A program made the translations under genes and the position numbers. This document shows, piece by piece, positions 33,138 to 45,130 of a stretch of DNA of 64,000 nucleotides. The notes under the pieces were generated by a model. The model did not search any database. It saw only the letters and a list, made by a program, of their open reading frames with translations, and was not told the origin of the DNA. Each line of letters opens with the position of its first letter. Position 1 is the first letter of the stretch. The stretch covers positions 806,001-870,000 of the forward strand of contig JAPYXD010000713.1 in assembly GCA_030998225.1 (NCBI GenBank). Reading direction: 5' to 3'. This stretch comes from Diplolepis rosae. Lineage: Eukaryota > Arthropoda > Insecta > Hymenoptera > Diplolepididae.

Positions 33138-35995
33138 TTGCCCCAAATTTTATTCATGTTCCAAGTTAAGGGGGATTTCTACCTTGTTGAGTCAAAAAGC
33201 TATACCATTTTCTCGAATTTTTCGGGACAAAAGTTAAAAAGATAAACACTTGAAATTTTGTCTAGCTATTAAAGTAATTGTATTAAGGTAGTTCATTCAC
33301 GAAAATTAGACCTCAGGCAAAAATAGATAATTTTGCTTTCAGGAATAGCAATATTATTATTGAAGGGCTAATTTGATAGAGAAAAGATTATTTTTCATGA
33401 AAAAAATTTGAAATACAAAAAAGTAATTTTATTAATAAATTTTATTTTTGCCCAAACTTATTTTTTTATCGCTTCGAGCCAAAGGGCATAACCGGGTTTC
33501 TATGTGAAATCGGCCTTGAAACCAAATCAAATTTCGCATCGACTATATTTTACCATTTTCGTTTTTTGCGTTTTTTAGCGAATTTTGGTTGTTACGAAAA
33601 ATCGAAATTCATATTTTGTACAATTTTTAAGTGCGCACCTTAATTAAATACCTAAAATTTGCGTAATACTTGCAGCTATCACTATGAATTTTTTCAGATT
33701 TTTCAAAGATGGCTTTTTTCAAAAAATCAATTTGTTTCAAAAAAACAAAATATTTTCATTATTCAATAAAACAACTCGCAATATCTTCCAATATCAAAAT
33801 ATCAGAACTTCCAATTTCGAGAACATATTTTCTATGGTTTGAATAATTTTCTTTTTGGTTAGAGTCTTTCTTTGCGAATACATAATATATATTTCTTTCT
33901 TTCAATTAAAATAATGAAAAAAATTCATAAAAATATTGCTGGTTTATTATTCAGTACATTAATAGTCTTAAATATAAATTTAACTTAATTTATTCCTATT
34001 GTTTTAATTTGAATCAAGTAATGTTAAGTGTAGAATATTTAAAGAGAGATATTTTGACGAACTTTTTTCATTGATTATTTCATCGAGAATTTCTGTATAA
34101 TGAAATTTGTCATATAGATGCTATTTGTTGCATTTTTGAGCGGGATATGGTTGCTAATAATTTTAAGTTCTGTTCTATACTCTATATATAATTTTGTTGA
34201 AAAAAAGGAAGTCTAAGAGCTATAAAGAGGAGCTATAAAGTCATAAACTTTCCAACTTCGGAAAATAAAATTGATATGCCTCGACTTCTTTGCTCAAATA
34301 ATTTTATTTGAAGTTCAACAATTTTTAAATTTAAATAAAAAAATAAGACATTTTATGCGAAAATTTTAAGTTGAAAGTATTTCTGAATCTTGCTTTTTAC
34401 AAAGGTAAAAAAAGTCTATAATTTCTAAGATTATCGTCTTATTTCAATATTTTGATATCTCTTCTTAAATGCTGTTTTGAAATTGTCTGTAAAAGGGTTA
34501 AAAAATATTTTTCTATTATTGTATTTTTTATAATTAATCGATTAATTTGAATACCATATTGAGATATAAATAGAAATTAATAGTAGTATATTTTTGGAAA
34601 AGATTTGCTTTGAGGTCTATAAATGATAAAATTAATATCAATCTGACATTTCAGCTTAGATCGGAACCCTCATCAGGGTTTTTTTTATTAAATTATGAAA
34701 ATATACAGAAAAAGTCGGTTGTTAAAATGACGTAACTTTTTTATATGACAATTGTAATAGTTTCTTTTTGGGGTTTACTAAGTATACTTATTCCAAGAAA
34801 TATAAATCATGTATTTTACACCCATACAATACATACTCAATTTGCCGTGCAAAAAATGTCACGTAAAGAATTTCTTTGAAATATTTTTCTTGAAAAAAAT
34901 GTTTTTAGGATTGTTTTATATTCAAGCCTTTCGTTTTCAAATATATAATATATTTACCATGTAAAAAAGCTACGTCTTTTCAAATCTAAAATATTTCATT
35001 CCAAGAAAATCTCAATTCAGCTTCCCACTTTTTCTGTGTATTTTTAGGTTTTAACAGGTTTTAATAAAAATCACTAATAAGGGCTCCGATCTGAGCCAAA
35101 ATGTCAGATTCATATTAACTTCATCATTTTCGACCAGAAAGTCAATCTTTTCCAACAATAAACCAGTATTTAAGACCAAAGGTCAATACAGATAGCACTT
35201 TCAATTAAAAGTATAGTACACAAAAAAACTTTTTATATCAATTTTTACTAAAGTATTTTTCAATTTAGTGAAAAACGTATCACTCGAAGACTTTTTGTCA
35301 AAAAAAAAATACTAAACTTTAGAAGAATGATATGAAACTTTAGTCTGAATTATATTAAAATTTGTTATGAACTATGCTATAGTTTCATATCATTCAGTTG
35401 ATATAAAGAGTTTCTCCGTGTACCTAAAGAAAATAGTATGTATAATGATAAAAATTGAATTAAAAAATTATGAATTTTAAATAAAATTGTACTCATATTC
35501 AAAAATGTTATACTTAATTTTGTTATACTTAATTTTATTCTGAATATTTTTAATTTACAAAAAATTTAAAAAGTTTAATTAGGAATTTCAAAGTGACATG
35601 TTTGATAACATGTCTACTATTATATTGACCCAAATTCATTTAAACTTATAGGTATGAATCACTATTATTTCAGTACAGGATTTTTTTCACGTACTCCTGT
35701 ATTCTGTTCCGGATATATTTCTATGTACATAATACGAAAAAATGTAAATAATGAACAATAAATTCAATTTAATTTGAAGAAACATTATTACAAGTACTTA
35801 TTTGCTGAGGAAATTGATTCTAATTGTAAATTAGAATACAGCTTTGTAAAAAGGGAGTCTAATGTGGATATATGTTTAAATATTAATTATATTAATTTAT
35901 TAAAATGATTGATTAAAATTAAAATTTATTTATTCATTAAAATTTAATATTTTAAAGAATTTTGAAAATCTTTCTGTGGAAAAAATGACGCTTTC

Positions 35996-36068
35996 GACTG
36001 CGCTGGGATTCGAGCCCATGTCTTTCGATTGCCGGTCGACTGCTCTGACCACTGAGCTACACAGGCGT
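35996..36068 (-). repeat. tRNA-like sequence, reverse copy in D2
   Basis: On the minus strand it carries an A-box-like TAGCTCAGTGG and a B-box-like GGCTCGAATCC. It has D-arm (GCTC/GAGC) and T-arm potential. The acceptor pairing is poor, so it is a tRNA-derived (SINE-type) sequence and not a tRNA gene. Confidence 0.6.
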
Positions 36069-36339
36069 CCGACATCTCCTTCTCCACAGGAAGATCTCCT
36101 TATATCTCTTTAAAATATTAAATTTATTTGCATTTTTTGCGATATAAGAGTTTGAAATTGTCTACGAGGACACCTGTCGACAACGTATCCTATCTGACAC
36201 GCGACTAGTGATCCTCCGATAATGTAGGCAGTGACAAAAATTTCAAACTCAACTAATTAATTTGAAATCATTTACAGCCGCAAGGCTGAGCCACTAGGCG
36301 ATATAAGGAGATCTTCCTGTGGAGAAGGAGATGTCGGAC

Positions 36340-36410
36340 GCCTGTGTAGCTCAGTGGTCAGAGCAGTCGACCGGCAATCGAAAGACCTGGGCTCGAATCC
36401 CAGCGCAGTC
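36340..36410 (+). repeat. tRNA-like sequence, forward copy in D2
   Basis: A-box-like TAGCTCAGTGG near 36347 and B-box GGCTCGAATCC at 36390-36400. The T-arm stem CTGGG/CCCAG is perfect and the D-arm GCTC/GAGC is paired. The anticodon loop CCGGCAA would give anticodon GGC but lacks the conserved T33. It is the inverted partner of the copy at 35996-36068. Confidence 0.65.
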
Positions 36411-37305
36411 GAAAGCGTCATTTTTTCCACAGAAAGATTTTCAAAATTCTTTAAAATATTAAATTTATTTGCATTATTTGCGATATAAGAGTTTGAAATT
36501 GTCTACGAGGACACCTGTCGACAACGTATCCTATCTGACACGCGACTAGTGATCCTCCGATAATGTAGGCAGTGACAAAAAATTCAAACTCAACTAATTA
36601 ATTAAAATTTAATACTTGATTTTTAAATTTATTCATTTATTAATTAAAATGTAATAATTTATTATTAAATTATATTTAATTATAATATAATTATAATATA
36701 ATATTTAATAATTAATTATAATTTAATATTATAATTAATTAATTAATGTTTAGTGACTACCAATAAGCTTCTGATATTAAAATCAATAAAAAATTCAAAA
36801 TCAATTTCATCATATTATACGCTCAAATGTTCAACATCATATCTTGCTTAAAGCAAGCTTAAACAAATGTTAGCTTGTCGGTTTTCGAGAGGATTGAGGG
36901 GTACGGGGAGAGTTGTGGACAGCGCTCCTAAGGTTTAGTTGGCGAACTACTTCGATTTGTCAAATCGGCAGGCAGAGATGTACGGGGGGACCTGAACATT
37001 TTCGCCGGACGCGCCGTCTACAATCTTCGCGGGGAACTAGGCCTGCACCGCATCTAGGCTTATAATATCTTTGCCGAGAATCTGTCTGGGAGCATGGAAA
37101 TATGACTGAGAATTTCTCTGATGAATGTGCTCTCCCAGAATTTATGAGAATTTAAAAATATTTTTCCGTAACGGTTCAAGCTTTCAATTGTTTTTGATAA
37201 ATGCTTGTTCTGGAAGTTCGTGTAACGTGCACAATAAAAATGGAAAAAAAAGAATATAGTTTAGAATTATTTTATACATATTATTGACAAACAAAATAAA
37301 GCTTC

Positions 37306-37396
37306 TTTCAAGTGCAAATACTGTGACCAGATGTACAGAAAGCATGCCACTCGACAAATAGAGCACTTAAAAAAGGGCATAAACTGTCCCGAAACT
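37306..37396 (+). pseudogene. Isolated C2H2-like zinc-finger unit in F2
   Basis: In the frame of an uninterrupted 64-codon stretch the bases encode a CKYCDQ ... HATRQIEH-type unit, with Cys pair and His pair spaced as in C2H2 fingers (C-x2-C-x9-H-x6-H, a loose match). It is absent from F1. It may be a captured fragment of a zinc-finger gene or of a transposase. One unit alone is weak evidence. Confidence 0.3.
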
Positions 37397-38404
37397 GTCA
37401 AACAATTATTTAAATCAAAGCGTAATTTGTGCGAAGAAAACTTGAATTACTTGTTCTTTATGTTTGAATTTAATGTACTAGGTATAAAGAAAAATTTTTC
37501 GATATTGAATTTCGATAAAACTTGACATTTTTCGTAGTTTATTTTTATGAAACCTTCACTATTGCAATTCATAGTGTTTGGAAATAAATTTATAATATTA
37601 TAAGGTTTAATGATAAAGAAAATATTGGTGATGGTATGGTAAAATTACCTTAAATTCTTTGTAAATTCTCAAGTTGTCTTAAAATGACGTTCGCAGTCAC
37701 GAGAACGTGACCGGATTTTAAATGTCCGAGAAATTTAAAACTGTACCCTCTCTTCCCTCCCGAAGCTCACTCATCGGCCATTTCTACTACACAGAATCGG
37801 GTAGGCCTGATTATAAACCAGCCGTATGCATCAGCCCGTATTTCACGATTCTAACTTGACCCCCTTAGTGTCCTAAGTTGAATTCCTAAGTTAGTTTGCC
37901 GATTGGTCACACACGGCGCTAAGTGTACCATAACTCCCTGAAAATGTACAGTACATACGAAAAATTTAATAAAAATTTTTTTGAAATATATCATTCAATG
38001 CCATAAACAAATAAAGGAGCTATGACTTTAAATAATAATATTATTTGAATATATTAAATTAAATTTTCCCCTTTTTATTCATATTTATCTCGTACAAAAA
38101 CTATTTTGAAACATTCAGCTGATATTAGAATTTAAATATTAATATCTCTTTTATTCCTTTTTGGCATTGGATAATAACTTTTCAAAAATTTGTATATTAA
38201 ATTGTCTACATATCGCTGCATTTATATTATTTTTTTGAGGTAAAATTAAGTTGATAAATGGAAAAAAAATGAAAAATTCTGAACAAGGAACGAAGTTGAT
38301 GAGAGTTGTAATTAGTTGGAAATCATTATGAATAATTAAAGAAAATAGAATATAAAATAAGGTGAATATAAGTTTTTTTTTTTTAATAGTTAACTAACAT
38401 TAAT

Positions 38405-39300
38405 ATAGAACTATCTCGACGAGCGCTGTGTTGGTCCTGGCGAGCGTCCCGCCAATAGATTTATTGGCGGAGGAAAGGCAGGAGACCTTTCAGCTTCGTA
38501 AGGAGCTTACCTGCGCCAACCTGTAGGAAATCGCTCGCGCAAAGGAGGCCATCCGCAAGGATGGAAGGCGCAGACTCGTCGAGAAGTGGCAGATGAGATG
38601 GCATGGTGAGCAGACAGGGAGATGGACCTACCGCCTCATCTCGGAGCTTGCCACCAGACTGAATAGAAATCACGGGGAAGACGGCTTTTATTTGGCGTAA
38701 GCGCTCTCGGGCCATGGCTGTTTCAACGCGTACCTGAGGCGCTTTAAGAAGAGAGACGAGGAGACGTGTTGCTACTGCGATTTCCCGGTGGATAACGCAG
38801 AGCTCGCACTCTTCGTCTGCGCAAAATGGGGTGTGGCTAGGGAGGTCCTCGGTCAGGCGGTGGGTTCCGAGCTTACTCCTGACACGATGGTCCCTCTCAT
38901 GCTCCAGTCTGAACGGTTCTGGACGCTCATCGAGTCATTCGTCACACTTGTGATGAAGACGAGGGAGCTTGATGGGCGTCGAGAGCGTAACAACGGGGAG
39001 GGCCAGTAGAAATCGCATCGGGGCCTCCACCCGCGGTTCTGCGCCCTGGTCGGACTTGGCTATCCGCGCCTGCCAGTGGAGGAATTTTCTTGTTCCCCCC
39101 TAGGTTGGCGCGGCTAGTGGGTCTGCCAATCAGGCGTGTAGCCGCGGATGGGAGTTCCGAGCGAACGGATGACGGAAGAGTCGTACGCGACTTTAAGCTG
39201 GAACCAACCAGCCGTGAAGTTTAAAGCCGAAAGGCGGTTCCGCGGGTGGTGTTTTGGTTCGTGAGAGGGGGTTTTTGGTTTTAACAGGTATGCCTGGACC
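38405..39300 (+). pseudogene. 3' end of an R1-clade non-LTR retrotransposon
   Basis: The translated pieces show the post-RT region of R1/TRAS-type ORF2. They include GRWTYRLI, ALSGHGCFNAYLRRF and a cysteine box CCYC...ELALFVCAKW, in which the expected His is missing, then LTPDTMVPLMLQSERFW and the stop at 39007-39009. In-frame stops (near 38525 and 38699) show decay. A 3' UTR of about 280 bp follows. The element is strongly 5'-truncated, as is common for LINEs. Its GC content stands out from the AT-rich arms on both sides. Confidence 0.8.
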
Positions 39301-39749
39301 CAACGTCTTTAAAAGATTTTGCCATTTTTCCTCCTTAACAAAAGCAATGAACTTTTCAAAATTTTTGTTCATCAATCACAAAGGTAGACTTACGGAAAAT
39401 ATCCAATGTATATGAAAGAAACTGTAATCATTTTTACCTGGATGCTGTGAAAGTTTAAATTTAGGGAAACAAAGTTGTAAAAGTTCAAATTTGTGAAATC
39501 ATTCATAAAAAAAATATAAAAATACTTTTAATGTATTTCTAAGTTACATATTTTCTATTTTGTTTCTAATAATTAATTTTCACAATTTGTGGAATCTGCT
39601 TTTTAGGTATGAAAATACTTTGAATTTTTACAACTTTTTGTTTTCCTAAATTTCAACTTTCACATTTCGTGAATGTTAGAGGCGATGAAAACGGACGTAG
39701 ATAGACTACTTTTGGTTTTGAAAATGAAAAAAAAATTTAATTATTCTTA
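39301..39749. other. Spacer between R1 tail and right J arm
   Basis: AT-rich sequence with short inverted words (AAGTTTAAATTTAGG near 39450 against CCTAAATTTCAACTTTC near 39645) and the segment GACGTAGATAGACTACTTTTG near 39690, which is also found reversed near 10350. No gene seen. Confidence 0.5.
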
Positions 39750-40344
39750 TTATACTGTTTTCATTAATGTTAGTTAACTATTTTAAAAATATAAATTAAT
39801 GTTCTCCTTTTTTTATATTCTATTTTCATTAATTATTCATAATGATTTCCAACTAATTACAACTCTCATCAACTTCGTTCCTTGTTCAGAATTTTTCATT
39901 TTTTTTCCATTGTTCAACTTAAATTTACCTCTAAAAAATAATATAAATGCAACGATATGCAGACATATAAATAGAAATATAAAAATTTTCAAAAAGTTAT
40001 TATCCAATGCCAAATAGGAATAAAAGAGATATTAATATTTAAATTCTAATATCAGCTGAATGTTTCAAAATAGTTTTTGTACAAGATAAATATGAATAAA
40101 AAGGGGAAAATTTAATTTAAAATATTCACATAACATTATTATTTAAAGTCTTATCTCTTTTATTTGTTTATGGCATTGAATAATATATTTAAAAAAATTT
40201 TTTATTAAGTTTTTCGTATGTACTGTGCATTTTCAGGGAGTGATGGTACAGTTAGCGCGACGTGTGACGATTCGGCAAACTAACTTAGGAATTCAACTTA
40301 GGGCACTAACGGGGCGCCACTTTCTTTTCTGATGCATACGGCTG

Positions 40345-43300
40345 CAGAGATGAGTTGGGAGATTGCTAAAGTAATGGAATAAGAGAATTTCACAAAAGTG
40401 GGCTGATAAACGCGCCCTCTGAACGCGTTGCGCAAAAGTTGTACTTTGCGCGTCGGTAAATAATGAATGTTAGAAAATCCAGAAATGATTTACCATCAGA
40501 ATTTCTTCGGAGGGGCGCTGCCCTTGTTTCTTCCTCGTCGCTCTTACACGTGAGATCGGCTCGTCCCACTTCTCCTTATTCTCCTCGCTTCCTCCATGCA
40601 ATGCTATTTTTAGATTTCACGCTTTCGGTTATCGAGTCGGAATTGAGAATTGTGTATTTCTGTCGAAACCGTGCAAAAGAGGCGCGAAGCAGACGACAAT
40701 TTCAAATTTACGAAATATGTTATTTAAGAATCAACACTTTTTTTCCGATATGTTTGGAAAAAATCCGCCTAAAATAAAAATCTGAAATATCGTGTGAAAT
40801 TTTATAAGCATTTGAACACTTCAAAAATAAACTTTCAGTAAAATTTGATGCCAATAAATGTTCCAAATTTGAATCAATATATATTTTCCTATTCAAATTT
40901 CCATACTTCTTATCAATTTTGTACATTTAGAAACTTTTTAGTTAGAGAGATATTTTCTATTAAGAAGAGATAAACATAAAATTCAAGTTTAAAATTTACA
41001 TTCTCAGTTTTATGTTAGAAATATTTTCATCTCACATTTTTGTAGCCTAAGCACAGACTTTTTTCATTAAAAAAATGAAATGGTCTATGGAAAGGAAAAA
41101 TTTTCTAATAGATGTGGATAAATTAAAAAGCTAAAATATGTGTTCATTAATATCTTCATATGAATATGTAAATATTTATCGATATTAAATTTTACATAAA
41201 AATTTGTGTCCGAAGTGTTCAAATCTTGTTACAATACGACAAGATCATATGAACGAGTTCAATTTTTTTAATGAAATATTTTGTAATTTTTAAGTTGTCT
41301 GTTCTTCTGAAATCGGAGGAAGATTTGAACAGTGAACAACAAATTTTCCAATGGAATTCAAGGTCAATAAATGCTTAAAGTTGTATATTATAATTTTAAT
41401 TACAAAATTTTGAAGCTTTGTAACTATAACACTTTTTGGAATTTACATCTTCTACATGACAATTTGTATATATATATATATATATATGTATAAATTACCA
41501 TCGGAAATTACAGGCTGACCTGGAGTTTCAACTTTCGTTAAAGTGATTTATTTTATAGAAAGATATTACAAAAGAAATTTTAATTTAGATATCTTTGAAG
41601 GAAATTAATAAGTATGTAAAAAAAATAAAATTTTAAAAGATTTTTTTTATTATGTCTTTTTAATTAATTAATCTTTCAATTTATGGCACTGAAGAGGGCC
41701 CCCGCATATGTAGCCGAAACGTTTGCCTTCTCTCTTTTTTGCGTTTTTTATCGTAAGTAGCATTGACAATATTAATAGAAGAAAATAAAAAGAGGCTGAC
41801 CCAATGCCAACAAAATGAGAAATTAACAAAAATTCTGTGAATTTTGGGTCAATATAATAGCAGACATGTCATCAAGCATGTCACTTTACAGTTATTACTC
41901 TTGTAGATCTTTATGTAGTAAACCACTTTTTATCATAACTTTTATTCGTATCTCGTATAATTGAACTGGAAAATAGATATTGACTTTTTTCAAGTTTTAA
42001 TATACTGTGACTTTCTTAATTTTATTTTAATTGCAAAATATTATGAGGATAATTAGTAGAGCTTTACGAGAATTATCAGAAACCAGTCTTAAAATTTTTG
42101 ATTTTTTCATAAAGTTTTTTTCAAAAACACAAAAAATGTTCCTATTTTGACAATTTTTGTCAGATGTAGCTGGTTAACGAACTTGTCCTTACTTTTTCAG
42201 CTGCGATAATGTATGCCAAAGCTCAATTCAATCCGACAATTTTTTTCTATCCAGAGTTATTGAGTATATGACCTATTACTACTCCAGACGGACAGACAGA
42301 CAGGCAGACAGACACTTTCGTAAAAACCGTTTTTTCTGACTCAAGGGATCTCAAAAGATAAAGATTTGACGAAAATTTCGAAAATGATTTTTCACATAAA
42401 ACCAAAACATTAATTCTCATATGATGAGAATCTAAAAGACATCAAATTTAGATCTTTCTTAATAATATTAATAACTCTAAAATTAATTAACATTGTGAAA
42501 AGTCTGTAGTCTCATTTCAAAGGTAAGTTTTCATAGTATTTTTCGAACTAATTAAGATGTTTTTGGAATTTTTCTGCTAGATTCTGCTCTAGAATCAAAC
42601 ATGCTGAAGAATTCAAAAAATCCAAACTATCAATATTTTGATAAAAATTTCTAAATTTATTAAAATATGATATACATCGATTTTCAAAAACTTCTTGAAG
42701 AAGCTACATATTTTAAAAATTGCATGACTTTTTTGAATTCTGTTCAACCTCAAGATAGAATCCAGGAAAGAATTTCTAAAAATATTTTGATTAGGTTAAG
42801 AAATCACTATGAAGACATACTGAAAAAAACCTTTTGAAATCTAAATCTAAATTAAAATTTCTTTTGTAATATCTTTCTATAAAATAAAACACTTTGACGA
42901 AAGTTGAAACTCCAGGTCACTCTGTAATTTCCGATGGTAGTTTATATATATATACGAATTGTCATGTAAAAGATGTTAAATTCCATAAAATTTTATTCAA
43001 TGTATTTTATTTTTTAGTAAAGGTTTGTCGACTTAGCTTCATATGAAGAAAAGTTTGAGATGTAAATACACATATTATTTATGCGTATTTTCTTAAATCA
43101 TCAAATACTCATTCATCTATTGAAATTGCCATGTGTATAAGATGTTTCATACTTCAAAAAATTTAAGGTGTAAATTCATATTCCGAATTCAGATATAATT
43201 TATGTACTTTCTTCGTAGTTTATCTTCAAAAATTAGATCTTAGGTAAAAAAAGATAATTTTGCGTCCAAAAATAGAAAAATTATTATTGAAGAGATCATT

Positions 43301-44604
43301 TCAAAGAAAAGAGATTAATTTCCAAGAAAAATATTTGAAGCATTTGAAAAAATAAATTTAACAAATTTTATTTTTACCCCGACTTTTTTTCTTATCGCTT
43401 CATACCAAATTTAAAAAAAAATGATGTGATTCAAATAAATCAAGAATCGTTTTTTCAGGAAAAAGACCTAATACAACCTAGCCGTTTCCATATTTCTAAA
43501 ATGAATAAGTTTTTACCAAATTCAGTAATTTTTTTACAAGAATTTTGTTTTGGAAAATTTATGTTAATGGTTTCAGCCATTGAAGAATTTATTATAATTT
43601 CCAAAAAATGGAAACGGTTAAGTTGTAGAAAGCCTTTTTCTTAAAAAAATTATCCGTGATTTCACAGAATCACATCATTTTTTAAAATTTGGCTCGAAGC
43701 GATAAGAAAACAATTCCGGGTAAAAATAAAATTTGTTAAATGCATTATTTGTTTATGTCTTAATTTTTTTTCTTGGAAACTAATCTCTTTTCTTCCAAAT
43801 GATCTCTTTAATAATAATATTGCTATTCTTGAAAAAAAATTTATCTATTTTTGCCTGAAGTCTAATTTTTGTGGATGAACTACCTTAAATTAGCAAACAC
43901 TTCATTTACATTTATTTATCGAAATTTTCATACAAAAGATGTTAACTATTATGAAAATGTTCAAACCCTTCATTTTTGAAACTTGTATCTCATATTGAAT
44001 GATATCTTATAAAGTATTCTCTACATAATTTAAAAAAAAATGCTGAAATCGATATTTTGTTTCGAATCTTTAAGCATTTATTGACTTTAAATTTCATTAA
44101 AAAATTATTTTTCAAGTATTTAAATCATCTTAAAATTTCACAAAATCTTTTAGATACTTATTTCAGATCAATATTTTTCAAAGTATATAGAAAAAAGTGT
44201 AATTTTCTTAATGTTATATTCCGTAATTTTGAATTCTGTGTCTATTTCGCGCCTCCTTTGCATGAAGTCGAGAAAAATACAATTTCTGATTTTAACTCGA
44301 CAACAGACAGCGTGAAATCGAAGCGAGTTAGTGGGGATACACTAACATGACGCGCTTCATTTTGTGTGCTCTCACATATTATTGTAGCAGTGCGGTCCTT
44401 TAATTTTAGTTCGAAAAAGCCACGGAAAAAGCTTTACGCAATTGGGGGCGCTGCAAAAGTGATAAACAGTGGCTCTGTTTTACCCTTCAAGTAGTAGCAT
44501 GAACCTTTCATTTTAGTTCCCAAGAGCATTTCGCAATAGGGCGCGCTGCGGAAAATCACTCGAAATTAAATACATTACTTTAGCAATCTCCCAACTCATC
44601 TCTG
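40345..44604. mobile_element. K1: TIR element with 7-bp target duplication
   Basis: The inverted ends CAGAGATGAGTTGGGAG extend about 32 bp. A perfect ACGGCTG flanks it at 40338-40344 and 44605-44611, inside an L-type repeat. Contents: the reverse counterpart of 55560-56863 (K2), a hairpin with arms at about 41490-41640 and 42840-42960, a CTGAAGAGGG...CCGAAACG motif at 41690-41721, a reversed S fragment (about 42060-42430) with a GACAGACAGACAGGCAG run, and a palindrome (43200-43890) homologous to sequence in D. No transposase. It shares the 7-bp duplication and CA(A/G)AGAT start with D. Confidence 0.85.
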
Positions 44605-44845
44605 ACGGCTGTTATAAACAGCCCTGTCCAGCCCCCTGCATCGCTGAGTTGAAAATAACATGAATTTTGACTGGCTGCCATGGTGGCGCTGACTGTTCAT
44701 TGGGCCGACTTACACGAAAATCACATTATAAAATGTAGTTTTTTAAGCTTTTCTCTGAAAATTTTCAAATTTTCGAGTTCTTGAACGGTACTGAGATGAA
44801 GTTCGCGAGTCTAGAAACAAATGTCCAAATAAATTGGTGCAAAAA

Positions 44846-45082
44846 ATGGTGAAATGTGTCTATTTTGGGTGTAAATTTGGGTATAAGTCTTGCTCCGATG
44901 AAGTTAGTTTTTTCATTGTACCAAAGGATGAAAATTTAATAAAAGTATGGCAAATTGCTATCCTTCAGGATGATATGAAATTAAAAGAAGGTCATGCGAT
45001 TTGCGAAAAGCATTTTGACCCAGAAGATATTCTTCAAGAGAGGTTAACCTATGCGCCCGGTGGAGTAAAAGTTTTGGGAAGA
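44846..45082 (+). pseudogene. THAP zinc-finger exon of a P-type transposase
   Basis: From the ATG at 44846 the frame gives the C2CH THAP signature: Cys4, Cys9, then Cys53 and His56 (ICEKHF), with the family's Pro26, Trp35 and Phe57 also present. A good donor (AGA|GTAAGT) at 45083 ends the exon; the open frame runs on to 45130 only as read-through. THAP domains bind DNA, in P transposase to sites near the element ends. No downstream catalytic exon is present within element A, so this is an orphan 5' exon. It could still be spliced to something downstream. Confidence 0.8.
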
Positions 45083-45130
45083 GTAAGTACGTCGAACATA
45101 TTCTTTATTTTCTTAATTAGTTCAAAATAA

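Larger units (their letters stand above)
35455..36803. repeat. Insertion in D2 with paired tRNA-like sequences and direct repeats
   Basis: D1 passes directly from AAAAAT to CAATCTCATCAT, while D2 has about 1.35 kb here. It contains a reverse tRNA-like sequence (35996-36068), a 150-bp block (about 36108-36261), a linker, a forward tRNA-like sequence (36340-36410) and the same 150-bp block again in the same orientation (about 36451-36602). The block contains GACACCTGTCGACAACG. AT-rich DNA with ATTTAATTAT words surrounds it. Confidence 0.75.
31395..37073. mobile_element. D2: second full copy of the 7-bp-duplication TIR element
   Basis: The left end reads CAAAGATATAAACCTAG (a few bases shorter than in D1) and the right end is the same as in D1. 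Both are flanked by CCGAGAA at 31388-31394 and 37074-37080. The host is repeat F, whose other copy near 9280 is continuous, which proves the boundaries. Compared with D1, D2 lacks the 154-bp tandem duplication and several AT-rich blocks (for instance most of 6290-7240). It gains palindrome O (32578-33137), a short block near 33970-34075, a hammerhead-like fragment near 34600-34685, and the tRNA-like module (about 35455-36803). No transposase. Confidence 0.88.
31309..37860. repeat. F2: repeat F split by D2, and its right flank
   Basis: The F sequence is present as about 31365-31394 and 37074-37710. The right part contains a short stretch (37265-37490) absent from F1 that includes CAAATACTGTGACCAGATG and a CKYCDQMYRKHATRQIEHL-like frame, which looks like a lone C2H2 zinc-finger unit (C-x2-C ... 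H-x4-H). From 37790 to 37860 it passes into L-type sequence with the reverse of GGGCTGATGCATACGG. Confidence 0.6.
37861..40314. mobile_element. J: inverted-repeat composite around an R1-clade fragment
   Basis: The left arm (37861-38405) and right arm (39750-40314) are inverted copies of about 545 bp ending CCCCTTAGTG / CACTAACGGGG. A single arm also occurs as J1. Between them is the 3' end of an R1-clade LINE with tail DNA. L-type sequence (GATGCATACGGCTG) lies outside both arms in inverted orientation, so the original element may be wider than the arms given. No convincing target duplication. Confidence 0.7.

Noticed and set aside
40463..40777. 104-codon frame in K1, with counterparts at 56422-56745
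   Set aside because: Present in both K copies but with no recognisable motif, and in opposite-strand versions too; treated as chance frames in a GC-richer repeat part.
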